Assembly (NCBI GenBank): GCA_949287785.1
Contig: CASEHR010000101.1
Location: 1-15,565 of the forward strand
Reading direction: 5' to 3'
Length of the DNA stretch: 15,565 nt
Source of the DNA: an uncultured Bacillota bacterium
Lineage (GTDB): Bacteria > Bacillota_I > Bacilli_A > Erysipelotrichales > Erysipelotrichaceae
The notes below the pieces were generated by a model. It searched no databases, was not told the origin of the DNA, and saw nothing but the letters and a program-made list of their open reading frames with translations. A program made the translations under genes and the position numbers. Within the stretch, counting starts at the first letter, position 1. Every line of letters begins with the position of its first letter. Shown here piece by piece: positions 7,056-13,666 of the stretch.

Positions 7056-7805
7056 ATGAAATTGAAATATGAAAACGGGAGGGATGTATTTCCCCCGCGT
7101 CTGCTTAAACAAATTCAGAAGTATGTATCCGGCAGACTGGTCTATATCCCGGCAAACGACAAAAAACGGATGTGGGGTGAAACATCAGGTTACAGACAAT
7201 ATCTCCTTGAGCGCAATCGTGATATCAAAGCGAAGTTCATTGCCGGCACCGGCATTGATCAATTAGCCAATGAATACTATCTCTCCTTTGAATCGATCAA
7301 AAAAATAGTTTATTCCAAAAAGGAGGTCTTCATCATGGAATACAAATGTACACTATCATCAGCTCAAGACTTTGCCAGACACGATAAGCTTGAAGAATGG
7401 GTACACACCTACTTACTGTCAGACGGACATAATAAGGCGTTTTCGGATGGACTTAAGATCTGTGACCGATACTTCTTAGGACCTTTAAAAATGCCGTTAT
7501 CGCTTTTTAAGCGTTGCTGCGGTCCTGAAGAAAATATGCAATGGCGGATAAATGAGGCGTGGTTTGAAAAACACGTCAATGAACTTAAAGAAACGATCGA
7601 GCACGAAAAGGATATGCCGCCACTGATCGCACACTTTCTGATAAATGATGGAAAGACCGACGGGGAATTTGAATTGAATGACGGCAATCATCGCCTTGAA
7701 GCTTATTCGCGCTTAGGTATAAAAGAATACTACGTTATTATCTGGATCACACAAAAAAGTGAGTACGATCTCTTCAGATCAAAGTATTCACAATACCTTG
7801 ATTAA
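7056..7805 (+). CDS. CD3324-family HTH domain fused to a ParB-like domain
   Basis: This 249-aa protein has two parts. Residues 3-92 match the small CD3324 family: KYENGRDVFPP, IQKYVSGRLVYIP, MWGETSGYRQYLLERN and ANEYYLSFESIKKIVYSKK, the last being a helix-turn-helix. That family normally ends here. Residues 94-249 resemble a ParB/sulfiredoxin-type domain, with PPLIAHFLINDG and FELNDGNHRLEAYSRLGI followed by KEYYVIIWI. Its activity is unknown. A perfect ribosome site (AAAGGAGGT, 7319-7327) sits at the junction, 7 bases before an in-frame ATG at 7335, so the ParB-like part can be made alone (155 aa). At the 5' end, the ATG at 7056 is only 3 bases from AAAGGAG. A TTG at 7062 has a 9-base spacing and gives MKYENGRD, the usual family N-terminus, so it may be the true start. 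The gene stands alone. Confidence 0.8.
   Translation: MKLKYENGRDVFPPRLLKQIQKYVSGRLVYIPANDKKRMWGETSGYRQYLLERNRDIKAKFIAGTGIDQLANEYYLSFESIKKIVYSKKEVFIMEYKCTLSSAQDFARHDKLEEWVHTYLLSDGHNKAFSDGLKICDRYFLGPLKMPLSLFKRCCGPEENMQWRINEAWFEKHVNELKETIEHEKDMPPLIAHFLINDGKTDGEFELNDGNHRLEAYSRLGIKEYYVIIWITQKSEYDLFRSKYSQYLD
7319..7337 (+). promoter_or_regulatory. Internal ribosome-binding site and ATG within the HTH/ParB-like gene
   Basis: AAAGGAGGT (7319-7327), CTTCATC, then ATG (7335-7337), in frame with the long reading frame. The site is as strong as any in the window and encodes KKEV of the fused protein. It lies exactly between the CD3324-type domain and the ParB-like domain, as expected if two genes were joined by loss of one stop codon. 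Confidence 0.8.
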
Positions 7806-7870
7806 GGTTCATACAGATACATTCCTATACAGAAACATAAAAACCGATCATCTCTTTTCTGTCTGATGTC

Positions 7871-7912
7871 ATAAAGAAGGTGCAAACGATAAGTGTTTTC
7901 GCCTTCCTTTAT
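7871..7912. repeat. Long imperfect hairpin, about 16 base pairs
   Basis: ATAAAGAAGGTGCAAAC (7871-7887) pairs with the complementary arm at 7895-7912 around the loop GATAAGT, with one mismatch (C7883/T7899), one G-T pair and one bulged C (7907). It is followed only by ATATCGG, so it is a poor terminator in the usual sense. It lies 66 bases after the stop of the HTH/ParB-like gene and may be a 3'-end structure, a folded RNA or a decayed repeat. Confidence 0.6.
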
Positions 7913-7985
7913 ATCGGTGATGATCACATAAGACACTTTAAAAACACTAAGGCAAAAACATTTCATACGCAATATAATACCGAAT

Positions 7986-8003
7986 GCCCGGCATCTGCCG
8001 GGC
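7986..8003. repeat. GC-rich perfect hairpin
   Basis: GCCCGGC (7986-7992), loop ATCT, GCCGGGC (7997-8003). Seven G-C pairs with a 4-base loop make this the most stable short stem in the window. Neither side has a clear T-tract (GTAATAAATATT to the right). It may be a 3'-end stabiliser or part of a compound terminator with the hairpin that follows. Confidence 0.6.
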
Positions 8004-8016
8004 GTAATAAATATTC

Positions 8017-8056
8017 AAAAGCGCGAATAGGATAGATACTTTTCGCTTTTATTTTA
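8017..8056 (+). terminator. Terminator of the HTH/ParB-like gene, possibly bidirectional
   Basis: AAAAGCG (8017-8023) pairs with CGCTTTT (8044-8050), with a few further weak pairs inside. On the plus strand it is followed by ATTTTATT, so the T-rich run is CTTTTATTTTATT. On the minus strand the stem ends CGCTTTTGAAT, so it may also stop the tagO operon, whose last stop codon is at 8105. Confidence 0.65.
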
Positions 8057-8104
8057 TTGATCGTATATTACAAGACTGTTTTATCATCGAACTCTTTAAA
8101 CGGT

Positions 8105-9217
8105 TCATTCTCGATGATCGATCTTGTTGGCTTCAAAAAAAGCTGAATTACTCTTTTTAGGATGATGGATCGTCCGGCGTAAAAGTCCGATAAAGGGGTG
8201 AAATTTAGGATTGATCATGCCGGTCAGCTCGATGAAGAGCCAGGCGATAAGACAAAGGATGATCAAAAAGATAAGGCCGATGATCTCATGAAAATAAGTC
8301 AATATCGCATCAAGACCAAACAGGATCGTGACCACATACAGTACGATGACCGTATTGCGGTGACTGAGACCGATCTTATACATGAGGACATGATGCAGAT
8401 GCGATTTATCGGCTTGTGATACCTTCTGCCCTTTCAGTTTACGCCTTATGATCGCCAGACACGTATCTGCCAAAGGTACAAATAAGATCATGATCGGAAA
8501 ACCAAGGGTGATGAAAGTCGTCGTCTTAAAGCCCAAAAGACCAAGACAGGCGATCATATATCCCAAAAACAAGGCACCGCAATCACCCATGAAGATACTG
8601 GCCGGATGAAAATTATAAGGAAGGAAACCGGCGATCGCTCCGACCAGGATCAAAGCGATGACGCACAGGTCTCTGCGCCCCATAAAAAAGCCGATAAGAC
8701 CGATAACACATAAGACGATCGCTGATATACCGCCGGCCAGACCATCTAGACCGTCGATGAGGTTGATCGCATTGGCGACCCCGACGATCCAGATGAAAGA
8801 TACCAAAAAAGAGATCGGTTCAATGTCGATCGTGATATCGAAGATATTGATGACACCAAGCTCAATGCCCCCGTAGGTGATCGGGATCAGTGCTCCCACA
8901 CAGATAAAAAGCAGCTTGATGATCGGCTTCAGATCAAACAGATCATCTAGTACACCCCCGATGAAGATGACCAGTCCGCCAAGCAAGATCCCGTTGATCG
9001 TCCGATCGGCATCCACTAAAAAAGCCATCGTCACGATAAAGGCGATATAGATCGCAAGACCGCCAAAACGGACGATCTTACCATGATGGACCGTTCTTTG
9101 ATTCTCAACAGCATATATACCTAAGGCAAAACCGATCCTTTTCGCGATCGGTGTCAATAATAAAGCTAAAATAAAAGCCAGACCAAAATACGGTAAAGCA
9201 CCTAATATGAGATTCAA
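8105..9217 (-). CDS. tagO: Undecaprenyl-phosphate N-acetylglucosaminyl 1-phosphate transferase (TagO/WecA family)
   Basis: This 370-aa polytopic membrane enzyme (about 11 helices) transfers GlcNAc-1-phosphate from UDP-GlcNAc to undecaprenyl phosphate, the first lipid-linked step of teichoic acid or other wall glycopolymers. Family motifs in order are DDLFDL (from 91, Asp-rich Mg site), NAINLIDGLDGLAGG (from 149), FMGDCGALFLGY (from 209) and DKSHLHH (280-286, the cytoplasmic His-rich loop typical of the GlcNAc-type rather than MraY branch). MGDCGA replaces the more usual MGDxGS. The start is TTG (9217): the GGGGGTG ribosome site lies 7 bases before it and overlaps the stop of the DUF1146 gene, giving coupled translation. 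It is the last gene of the seven-gene operon. I use tagO for the family; the polymer made is not known. Confidence 0.92.
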   Translation of the reverse strand: MNLILGALPYFGLAFILALLLTPIAKRIGFALGIYAVENQRTVHHGKIVRFGGLAIYIAFIVTMAFLVDADRTINGILLGGLVIFIGGVLDDLFDLKPIIKLLFICVGALIPITYGGIELGVINIFDITIDIEPISFLVSFIWIVGVANAINLIDGLDGLAGGISAIVLCVIGLIGFFMGRRDLCVIALILVGAIAGFLPYNFHPASIFMGDCGALFLGYMIACLGLLGFKTTTFITLGFPIMILFVPLADTCLAIIRRKLKGQKVSQADKSHLHHVLMYKIGLSHRNTVIVLYVVTILFGLDAILTYFHEIIGLIFLIILCLIAWLFIELTGMINPKFHPFIGLLRRTIHHPKKSNSAFFEANKIDHRE

Positions 9218-9221
9218 GCAT

Positions 9222-9419
9222 TCACCCCCTTATAAGCACAATGATGAAAGAACCCAGTAAATAAGCGATGACCATCGATAAGATGATATATAAAACCTGG
9301 ATCTCATAGACTCTTCCCTTGCGCATGAACCTGGCAAAATCAATACCGTTCAAAGCATATAGAGCGATCCCAAAAGAAATGAGATAGACGATGATGTCGA
9401 TGATCCTCTCTACCGGCAT
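9222..9419 (-). CDS. DUF1146 family small membrane protein (YwzB-like)
   Basis: This 65-aa protein has two predicted membrane helices (about residues 5-22 and 41-63) joined by a short basic loop with IDFARFMRKGRVYEIQVLYI. That loop and the length match DUF1146, whose Bacillus member is YwzB. The biochemical role is unknown. In Bacillus-type genomes the gene lies by the ATP synthase and wall genes; here it directly precedes tagO. The ATG at 9419 has AGAGGT 7 bases upstream, overlaps the NagA-like gene by 10 bases, and is followed by a 4-base gap to tagO, so it is part of the operon. Confidence 0.85.
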   Translation of the reverse strand: MPVERIIDIIVYLISFGIALYALNGIDFARFMRKGRVYEIQVLYIILSMVIAYLLGSFIIVLIRG

Positions 9420-10180
9420 ACTTTACCTCTTATATAGCTCAGAATAAATTCCCGCTTCTGATCGATGATGATGAACTGTGCTGTGTTGCCCCGTAAAAGA
9501 CGTCCCGCACGATGATCATGACCTAAAAAGGCATGCGCATTGATATCCATATAGCCGATAAGATCGCTCAGTGAAATATCGATCTTCAGGACATCCATAA
9601 GATCTTCACTTACAATGATCACCTTATCAGCCGCTTTATTCTTAAGTGTGAACCTGATCATCTTTTCACTCAGACCGTCAGTATCAAGAATGACATAGGC
9701 ATCACTTTCAAGAGCGTAGCTTATGATATTCGGATGATACATGTCCAGTGTTCCCATATCCTTATATAACGGTCCGATCGCATCGAAATGACATCCAGCT
9801 GTTTCATCTTCACTCATATTACATTTGCCAAGGACTACCCTGATATCTTCATCAACGATCATATCTCTATCGGTCATGACCACTTTGACATCCTTAAGAT
9901 CATCGTCAGCTTCTTTAAAAAGACCCAAGGCATACTCATCCATGTGGTCGACCCTGAGATAATCACCGACGCCCTTTTGGACAACACCTTTCTCATTCAA
10001 CGAGAAAAAAGCAGGTATGATCGTCTTTCCCTTAAGATCGATGGTCTTACCGGTATATCCCTTTTTGATCCCGTGATAGATATCGACGATCTTCCCATCA
10101 TCGATAAGCATACTGCCATCGAGATAGACCTTTCTTTCATCGACATATATATCAGCATGTGTCAATAATACTTCACTCAT
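9410..10180 (-). CDS. NagA-like (amidohydrolase-fold) protein lacking catalytic residues
   Basis: This 256-aa protein resembles N-acetylglucosamine-6-phosphate deacetylase in outline but is about 120 residues shorter than the usual 380. The N-terminal beta-sandwich part (residues 3-56) has DGSMLIDDGKIVDIYHG and IDLKGKTIIPAFF, the normal lead to the metal-binding HxH, but here the sequence continues SLNEKGV with no His. The EGPF region is missing. Residues 113-195 follow NagA in order: IRVVLGKCN where NagA has VSLGHS, GCHFDAIGP for THLFNAMxP, DAYVILDTDGLSE for the ADGxH segment, and VIIVSEDLM for VLVTDAM. The end, RAGRLLRGNTAQFIIIDQ and RGKVCR, matches the family C-terminus. The frame is clean. 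The ATG at 10180 overlaps the upstream gene by 8 bases, with GAAGG just before. It is probably a pseudoenzyme; its role is unknown. Confidence 0.68.
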   Translation of the reverse strand: MSEVLLTHADIYVDERKVYLDGSMLIDDGKIVDIYHGIKKGYTGKTIDLKGKTIIPAFFSLNEKGVVQKGVGDYLRVDHMDEYALGLFKEADDDLKDVKVVMTDRDMIVDEDIRVVLGKCNMSEDETAGCHFDAIGPLYKDMGTLDMYHPNIISYALESDAYVILDTDGLSEKMIRFTLKNKAADKVIIVSEDLMDVLKIDISLSDLIGYMDINAHAFLGHDHRAGRLLRGNTAQFIIIDQKREFILSYIRGKVCR

Positions 10181-10805
10181 ATAACCTTCCCAAAAGCCTT
10201 TCGATATCATCTGTGATATATCTTCTGAAACCTCTTTTAGCATAATACATGATATCATCATCGTCCTTAAGAAAAACAGCCAGACGCATATCGTCTAAGA
10301 CGATCTTGATCGTGATGAGGTCATCATCTTCAACAAGCCCATCCTCGTATAAAGCCAGTGTTTCAAAGCGATACCGCTTCAAAAAACGCGTAAAACGGCT
10401 GAGGGAGTCCTTGCTGAAAGAACTGGGCCTGATGACCGGGATGATGTCGATCTTACGCAGCAGGGAACCGAGTTGTGCCAGTTCATTTTGAGCCCTGGCA
10501 AAATCACGGTCTTTGAATAAACTTGGCGATATCACAGTATACGCTTCTTTGATGCCAAGATCGATATAGCGCTCCAAAAGCGCGATCTTGCTTTCGGTAT
10601 CGATAAGTCCGATATCTAAAAGTACACTCAGTCTGATGCCGGTGCCGGTCAGATACTTGCCGGCTTTCACGATATAAAGCGGTGCCACCAGCAAAGACCG
10701 CGGTCTTAAATGATCGAGCTTTCGGCATAAAGTCTTGATATCTTCATCGCTCAGGTCATCCCTGAAACAGGTGACATCGATGATCTTAGACAGATCTTTC
10801 AACAC
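10173..10805 (-). CDS. Deoxyribose-phosphate-aldolase-like (DERA-fold) protein lacking catalytic lysine
   Basis: This 210-aa soluble protein has the length and layout of a DeoC-type TIM barrel. IIDVTCF followed by DEDIKTLCRKL resembles the IDHTxL...LC start. RSLLVAPLYIVKAGKYLTGT resembles VCVNPxYVxxAxxxL. The T-x-SK stretch at 70-73 and LGIKEAYTVIS (83-93) follow GADEVDMVIN, and GFRRYITDD (192-200) the GATRIGTSS end. The expected catalytic residues are absent: the Asp of EVD is Tyr89, the Schiff-base Lys of KTSTG is replaced in LALYEDG (150-156), and the second Lys of VKASGG is changed in VFLKDDDD. I infer an inactive or re-purposed relative. The frame is open to 10943, but that region is ppaC. 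GTG 10805 starts one base after the ppaC stop with AAGGG upstream, so it is the likely start. The fold assignment is by eye. Confidence 0.55.
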   Translation of the reverse strand: MLKDLSKIIDVTCFRDDLSDEDIKTLCRKLDHLRPRSLLVAPLYIVKAGKYLTGTGIRLSVLLDIGLIDTESKIALLERYIDLGIKEAYTVISPSLFKDRDFARAQNELAQLGSLLRKIDIIPVIRPSSFSKDSLSRFTRFLKRYRFETLALYEDGLVEDDDLITIKIVLDDMRLAVFLKDDDDIMYYAKRGFRRYITDDIERLLGRLYE

Positions 10806-10806
10806 T

Positions 10807-12432
10807 TCAATATCCCTTTTCCAAGGTCTCAACGATCCGCGGCAAGACTTGTTTTTTACGCGATACGACCTCAGCGGCGTAGTCTTCATCATCGATGATA
10901 CCCTGCATCGCCTTTTTGAAGATGTCCTTCTTATTGCCGTCATACATAAAATATGAACCGCTGCCGCTTGCCATCGTAAACATGACGACTAGGATATCAT
11001 ACTTGTTCATCATGCACAGTTCCTTGAGATATTCTTCCATCTTGTCTTTGACAGCCGCATATTCGTCAGCACTCTTACAGGTGGTTTGAGATATACCGAT
11101 CTTCAGTGAAGAGATCTCGAATTCCTTGAAGTCATTATAGACGATCTCGATGTTGCGCTTATTGAGAAGTGATTCACCGCTGGCAACGAGACCTTCGTAC
11201 AATTCGTCACTGTCGACCCCGGCGATCTTCTCAAGATCCTTAGCGATCGCAATATCGAGATCAGTCGTCGTCGGTGATCGGAAATTGAGCGTATCTGCCA
11301 AAATACCTCCCAACAGAAGACCGGCCAGTTTCGGTGAGATATCGATGTTGTTCTCTTTGTATTTCAAAGCGACGATCGTACAGGTCGCCCCTACCTGCAT
11401 CGTAGTGATGCTGATCGGTCCCGATGTCTCAAGTCCGCCGAAACGGTGATGGTCGACGACTTCGATGACTTCTCCGTATTCGATATCATTGATACTCTGC
11501 GATACCTCGTTATGGTCGACGAGGATGAATTGCTTCTTCTCATAGTCCAAAAGATGATGACGACCTAAAGCACCGGTGATCTGACCTTTGTGGTTGAGGA
11601 CCGGATGTGAACTGAAATGTGAACTCGTCATCTTGACCTGAGCTTCATCGACGGTATTGCGGGTACTGAAGGTCAGGATCTTATCACCCGGCGTCATGAT
11701 CTCTTTGATGGTCGGCGTCTGATAGATGAGTTGTGATACCGCCAGCGGTGACAGTTTCGTCGTAATGATCGGGATCTTGTTGTCTCTGGCTTTTTTAAGA
11801 GTCAATTCATCGACCCATTTCTCACCGACGATGATCATAAGAGCGATCTTGGTATCAAGAGCGCGTCTTTGGATCTCCGGTGCGTTATTGACGATGACGA
11901 TGCTGTGTTTGCTGATCGGAGTCTCGAAAGTCGGAAAGAAGATGATCTCTCCGTCGGTCAAAAAATGTTCGCCTTCATAGATGACTTCCGCCTGCAGGGT
12001 CTTGATGATATTGGCTAAACTGGCCGTTTTCACGAGATCCTTGAGTTTATGGTCATCGAAAGTCCACAAAGCCGTGAGATCATCGATCGCGACGATCCCT
12101 TCCAAATGCCGGTCGCTGTCAGCGACATAGATGCTGCGATGCTCTTTATCCCGAAGCAGAAGATCAAGTGCTTCCTTGATCGTCAGCTCTTTAAAGACCA
12201 GATAAGGCGTATCGAGCTTCAGTTCCTTTAAGATCGTCTTAGCACTGAAGAGATTGAGCGGCTCATCAAAATCAAAACGTTTCAGAAGATATTCGCTCTC
12301 ACTGTTGACACCGCCAAGCCTGCCGGCTATCGCATCGATACCCATTGCCTTTTTCAAAAGGGCATAAGCGATGGCGGAAACGATCGAATCGGTATCGGGA
12401 TTCTTATGTCCTATAACATATATCTTACTCAT
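10807..12432 (-). CDS. ppaC: Family II Mn-dependent inorganic pyrophosphatase with CBS/DRTGG insert
   Basis: This 541-aa cytoplasmic enzyme hydrolyses pyrophosphate to two phosphates. Metal-site motifs are GHKNPDTDS (His9, Asp13, Asp15), LVDHNE (near 306) and VVDHHRF (327-329, the DHH motif). The C-terminal DHHA2 domain ends with the substrate-binding VSRKKQVLP (from 523). Plain family II enzymes are about 310 aa. Here about 230 extra residues between the first and second motifs (about 65-300) contain two CBS halves, with IMTPGDKILTF in the second, and a DRTGG-like middle. In characterised relatives this insert binds adenine nucleotides and tunes activity. I chose the ATG at 12432 (MSKIYVIGHKNPD) because GAGG lies 6 bases upstream. 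It overlaps glyA by 8 bases and ends one base before the aldolase-like gene. Confidence 0.93.
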   Translation of the reverse strand: MSKIYVIGHKNPDTDSIVSAIAYALLKKAMGIDAIAGRLGGVNSESEYLLKRFDFDEPLNLFSAKTILKELKLDTPYLVFKELTIKEALDLLLRDKEHRSIYVADSDRHLEGIVAIDDLTALWTFDDHKLKDLVKTASLANIIKTLQAEVIYEGEHFLTDGEIIFFPTFETPISKHSIVIVNNAPEIQRRALDTKIALMIIVGEKWVDELTLKKARDNKIPIITTKLSPLAVSQLIYQTPTIKEIMTPGDKILTFSTRNTVDEAQVKMTSSHFSSHPVLNHKGQITGALGRHHLLDYEKKQFILVDHNEVSQSINDIEYGEVIEVVDHHRFGGLETSGPISITTMQVGATCTIVALKYKENNIDISPKLAGLLLGGILADTLNFRSPTTTDLDIAIAKDLEKIAGVDSDELYEGLVASGESLLNKRNIEIVYNDFKEFEISSLKIGISQTTCKSADEYAAVKDKMEEYLKELCMMNKYDILVVMFTMASGSGSYFMYDGNKKDIFKKAMQGIIDDEDYAAEVVSRKKQVLPRIVETLEKGY

Positions 12433-13666
12433 AATAGTCCTCACTCAAAGGTGCATACGGGAAGGCAGCAGTCATTTTTCTGACTTCTTCTTTGATCATA
12501 TGCAAGATCCTTGATTCATCTTTGTGTTTTAAGACATCAAGGATCAGATTGCCGACTTTGACGAATTCCGCTTCTTTAAAACCACGGGTCGTCATGGCCG
12601 GTGTGCCCAGACGGATACCGCTGGCGATGTTGGCCTTTTGCGGATCGTTCGGGATCGTATTCTTATTACAGGTGATATCGACCTCATCCAGAAGCTCTTC
12701 CGCTTCTTTCCCGGTCACATTGAGTTTTCTGAGATCGACCAAAAGAAGATGGTTGTCGGTACCACCGCTTACAAGTCTGAGACCGCCATCCTCTAATGTC
12801 TTGCCCAAAATCCGGGCATTTTTGACGACATTATCGATATAGACCTTATAGTCATGATCCAGGGCTTCGTAAAAACACTGGGCTTTCCCGGCGATCACAT
12901 GCATCAGCGGACCGCCCTGTACACCCGGAAACAGACTTTTGTCGATCGCTTTGGCATACTTCTCTTTGCAGAGGATAATACCGCCTCTTGGTCCCCGCAG
13001 TGTCTTGTGGGTGGTACTGGTGACCACATCGGCATAAGGGACCGGCGACATATGGGCTCCGGTCGCACATAAGCCGGCAATATGCGCCATATCGACAAAA
13101 AGATAAGCCCCGACCTCATCGGCGATCGCTCTGAAAGCCTTGAAATCGAACTTTCTGGCATAGGCACTGGCCCCCGCCACGATCATCTTCGGTCTTTCCT
13201 TCAAGGCGATCGCTCTGATCTTTTCAAGATCGAGCATCTCCGTCTTTTCATCGACATCATAGGTAACAGCTTCATACAGACCGCCGCTGAAATTGAGTTT
13301 ATAACCATGGGTGAGATGACCACCGCTTTTAAGACTCATGCCCAATATCTTATCACCGGGTCTCAATAAAGCCATGTATACCGCCATATTGGCCTGTGAC
13401 CCGCTATGCGGTTGTACATTGACATGTTCCGCCTTAAAAAGCTCTTTCAGATATTCCCTGGCGATCTCTTCTACTTCATCGACATGTGTACAGCCGCCAT
13501 AATACCTGGCATTCGGATATCCTTCGGCATACTTGTTGGTGAGGATCGAACCGGTAGCTTCCAGCACTTCCTTTGAAACGTAGTTTTCCGATGCGATCAG
13601 TTCAATATTATTTCTCTGTCTTTTATATTCCTTATCGATCGCTTTAAATAGCCTTTGATCCCGCAT
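12425..13666 (-). CDS. glyA: Serine hydroxymethyltransferase
   Basis: This PLP enzyme (413 aa, normal length) interconverts serine plus tetrahydrofolate with glycine plus methylene-tetrahydrofolate, the main source of one-carbon units. Recognisable are IELIASENYVSKEVLEATGS, KYAEGYPNARYYGGC, NVQPHSGSQANMAVYMALL, VDMAHIAGL (Asp192 and His195 near the cofactor), the Schiff-base site TSTTHKTLRGPRGG (Lys221) and GTPAMTTRG. LKSGGHLTHG (112-121) carries Ser where many relatives have His before GGHLTHG. The start ATG 13666 has a perfect AAGGAGGT site 6 bases upstream, inside the end of the tsaC gene (23-base overlap). It ends within the start of ppaC. Confidence 0.97.
   Translation of the reverse strand: MRDQRLFKAIDKEYKRQRNNIELIASENYVSKEVLEATGSILTNKYAEGYPNARYYGGCTHVDEVEEIAREYLKELFKAEHVNVQPHSGSQANMAVYMALLRPGDKILGMSLKSGGHLTHGYKLNFSGGLYEAVTYDVDEKTEMLDLEKIRAIALKERPKMIVAGASAYARKFDFKAFRAIADEVGAYLFVDMAHIAGLCATGAHMSPVPYADVVTSTTHKTLRGPRGGIILCKEKYAKAIDKSLFPGVQGGPLMHVIAGKAQCFYEALDHDYKVYIDNVVKNARILGKTLEDGGLRLVSGGTDNHLLLVDLRKLNVTGKEAEELLDEVDITCNKNTIPNDPQKANIASGIRLGTPAMTTRGFKEAEFVKVGNLILDVLKHKDESRILHMIKEEVRKMTAAFPYAPLSEDYYE

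Larger units (their letters stand above)
7806..8104. other. Gene-free convergent intergenic region with several hairpins
   Basis: These 299 bases lie between the 3' ends of the HTH/ParB-like gene (plus) and tagO (minus). I see no plausible gene. The stretch holds a possible 7-bp stem ACAGAAA/TTTCTGT (7829-7862, long loop), a long imperfect hairpin (7871-7912), a GC-rich hairpin (7986-8003) and a bidirectional terminator (8017-8056). Confidence 0.6.

Noticed and set aside
7829..7862. Stem ACAGAAA/TTTCTGT as a terminator
   Set aside because: The loop is 20 bases long and no T-tract follows the right arm, so it may be chance pairing.
9410..10805. The aldolase-like and NagA-like genes as decaying pseudogenes
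   Set aside because: Both frames are uninterrupted, begin and end in tight coupling with neighbours, and are preceded by usable ribosome sites. Loss of catalytic residues alone is not decay.
10806..10943. An upstream extension of the aldolase-like gene to 10943
   Set aside because: It lies wholly inside the conserved C-terminal end of ppaC (SRKKQ region), and the extension is Arg/Lys/Ser-rich without family likeness. The GTG at 10805 directly after the ppaC stop is more plausible.
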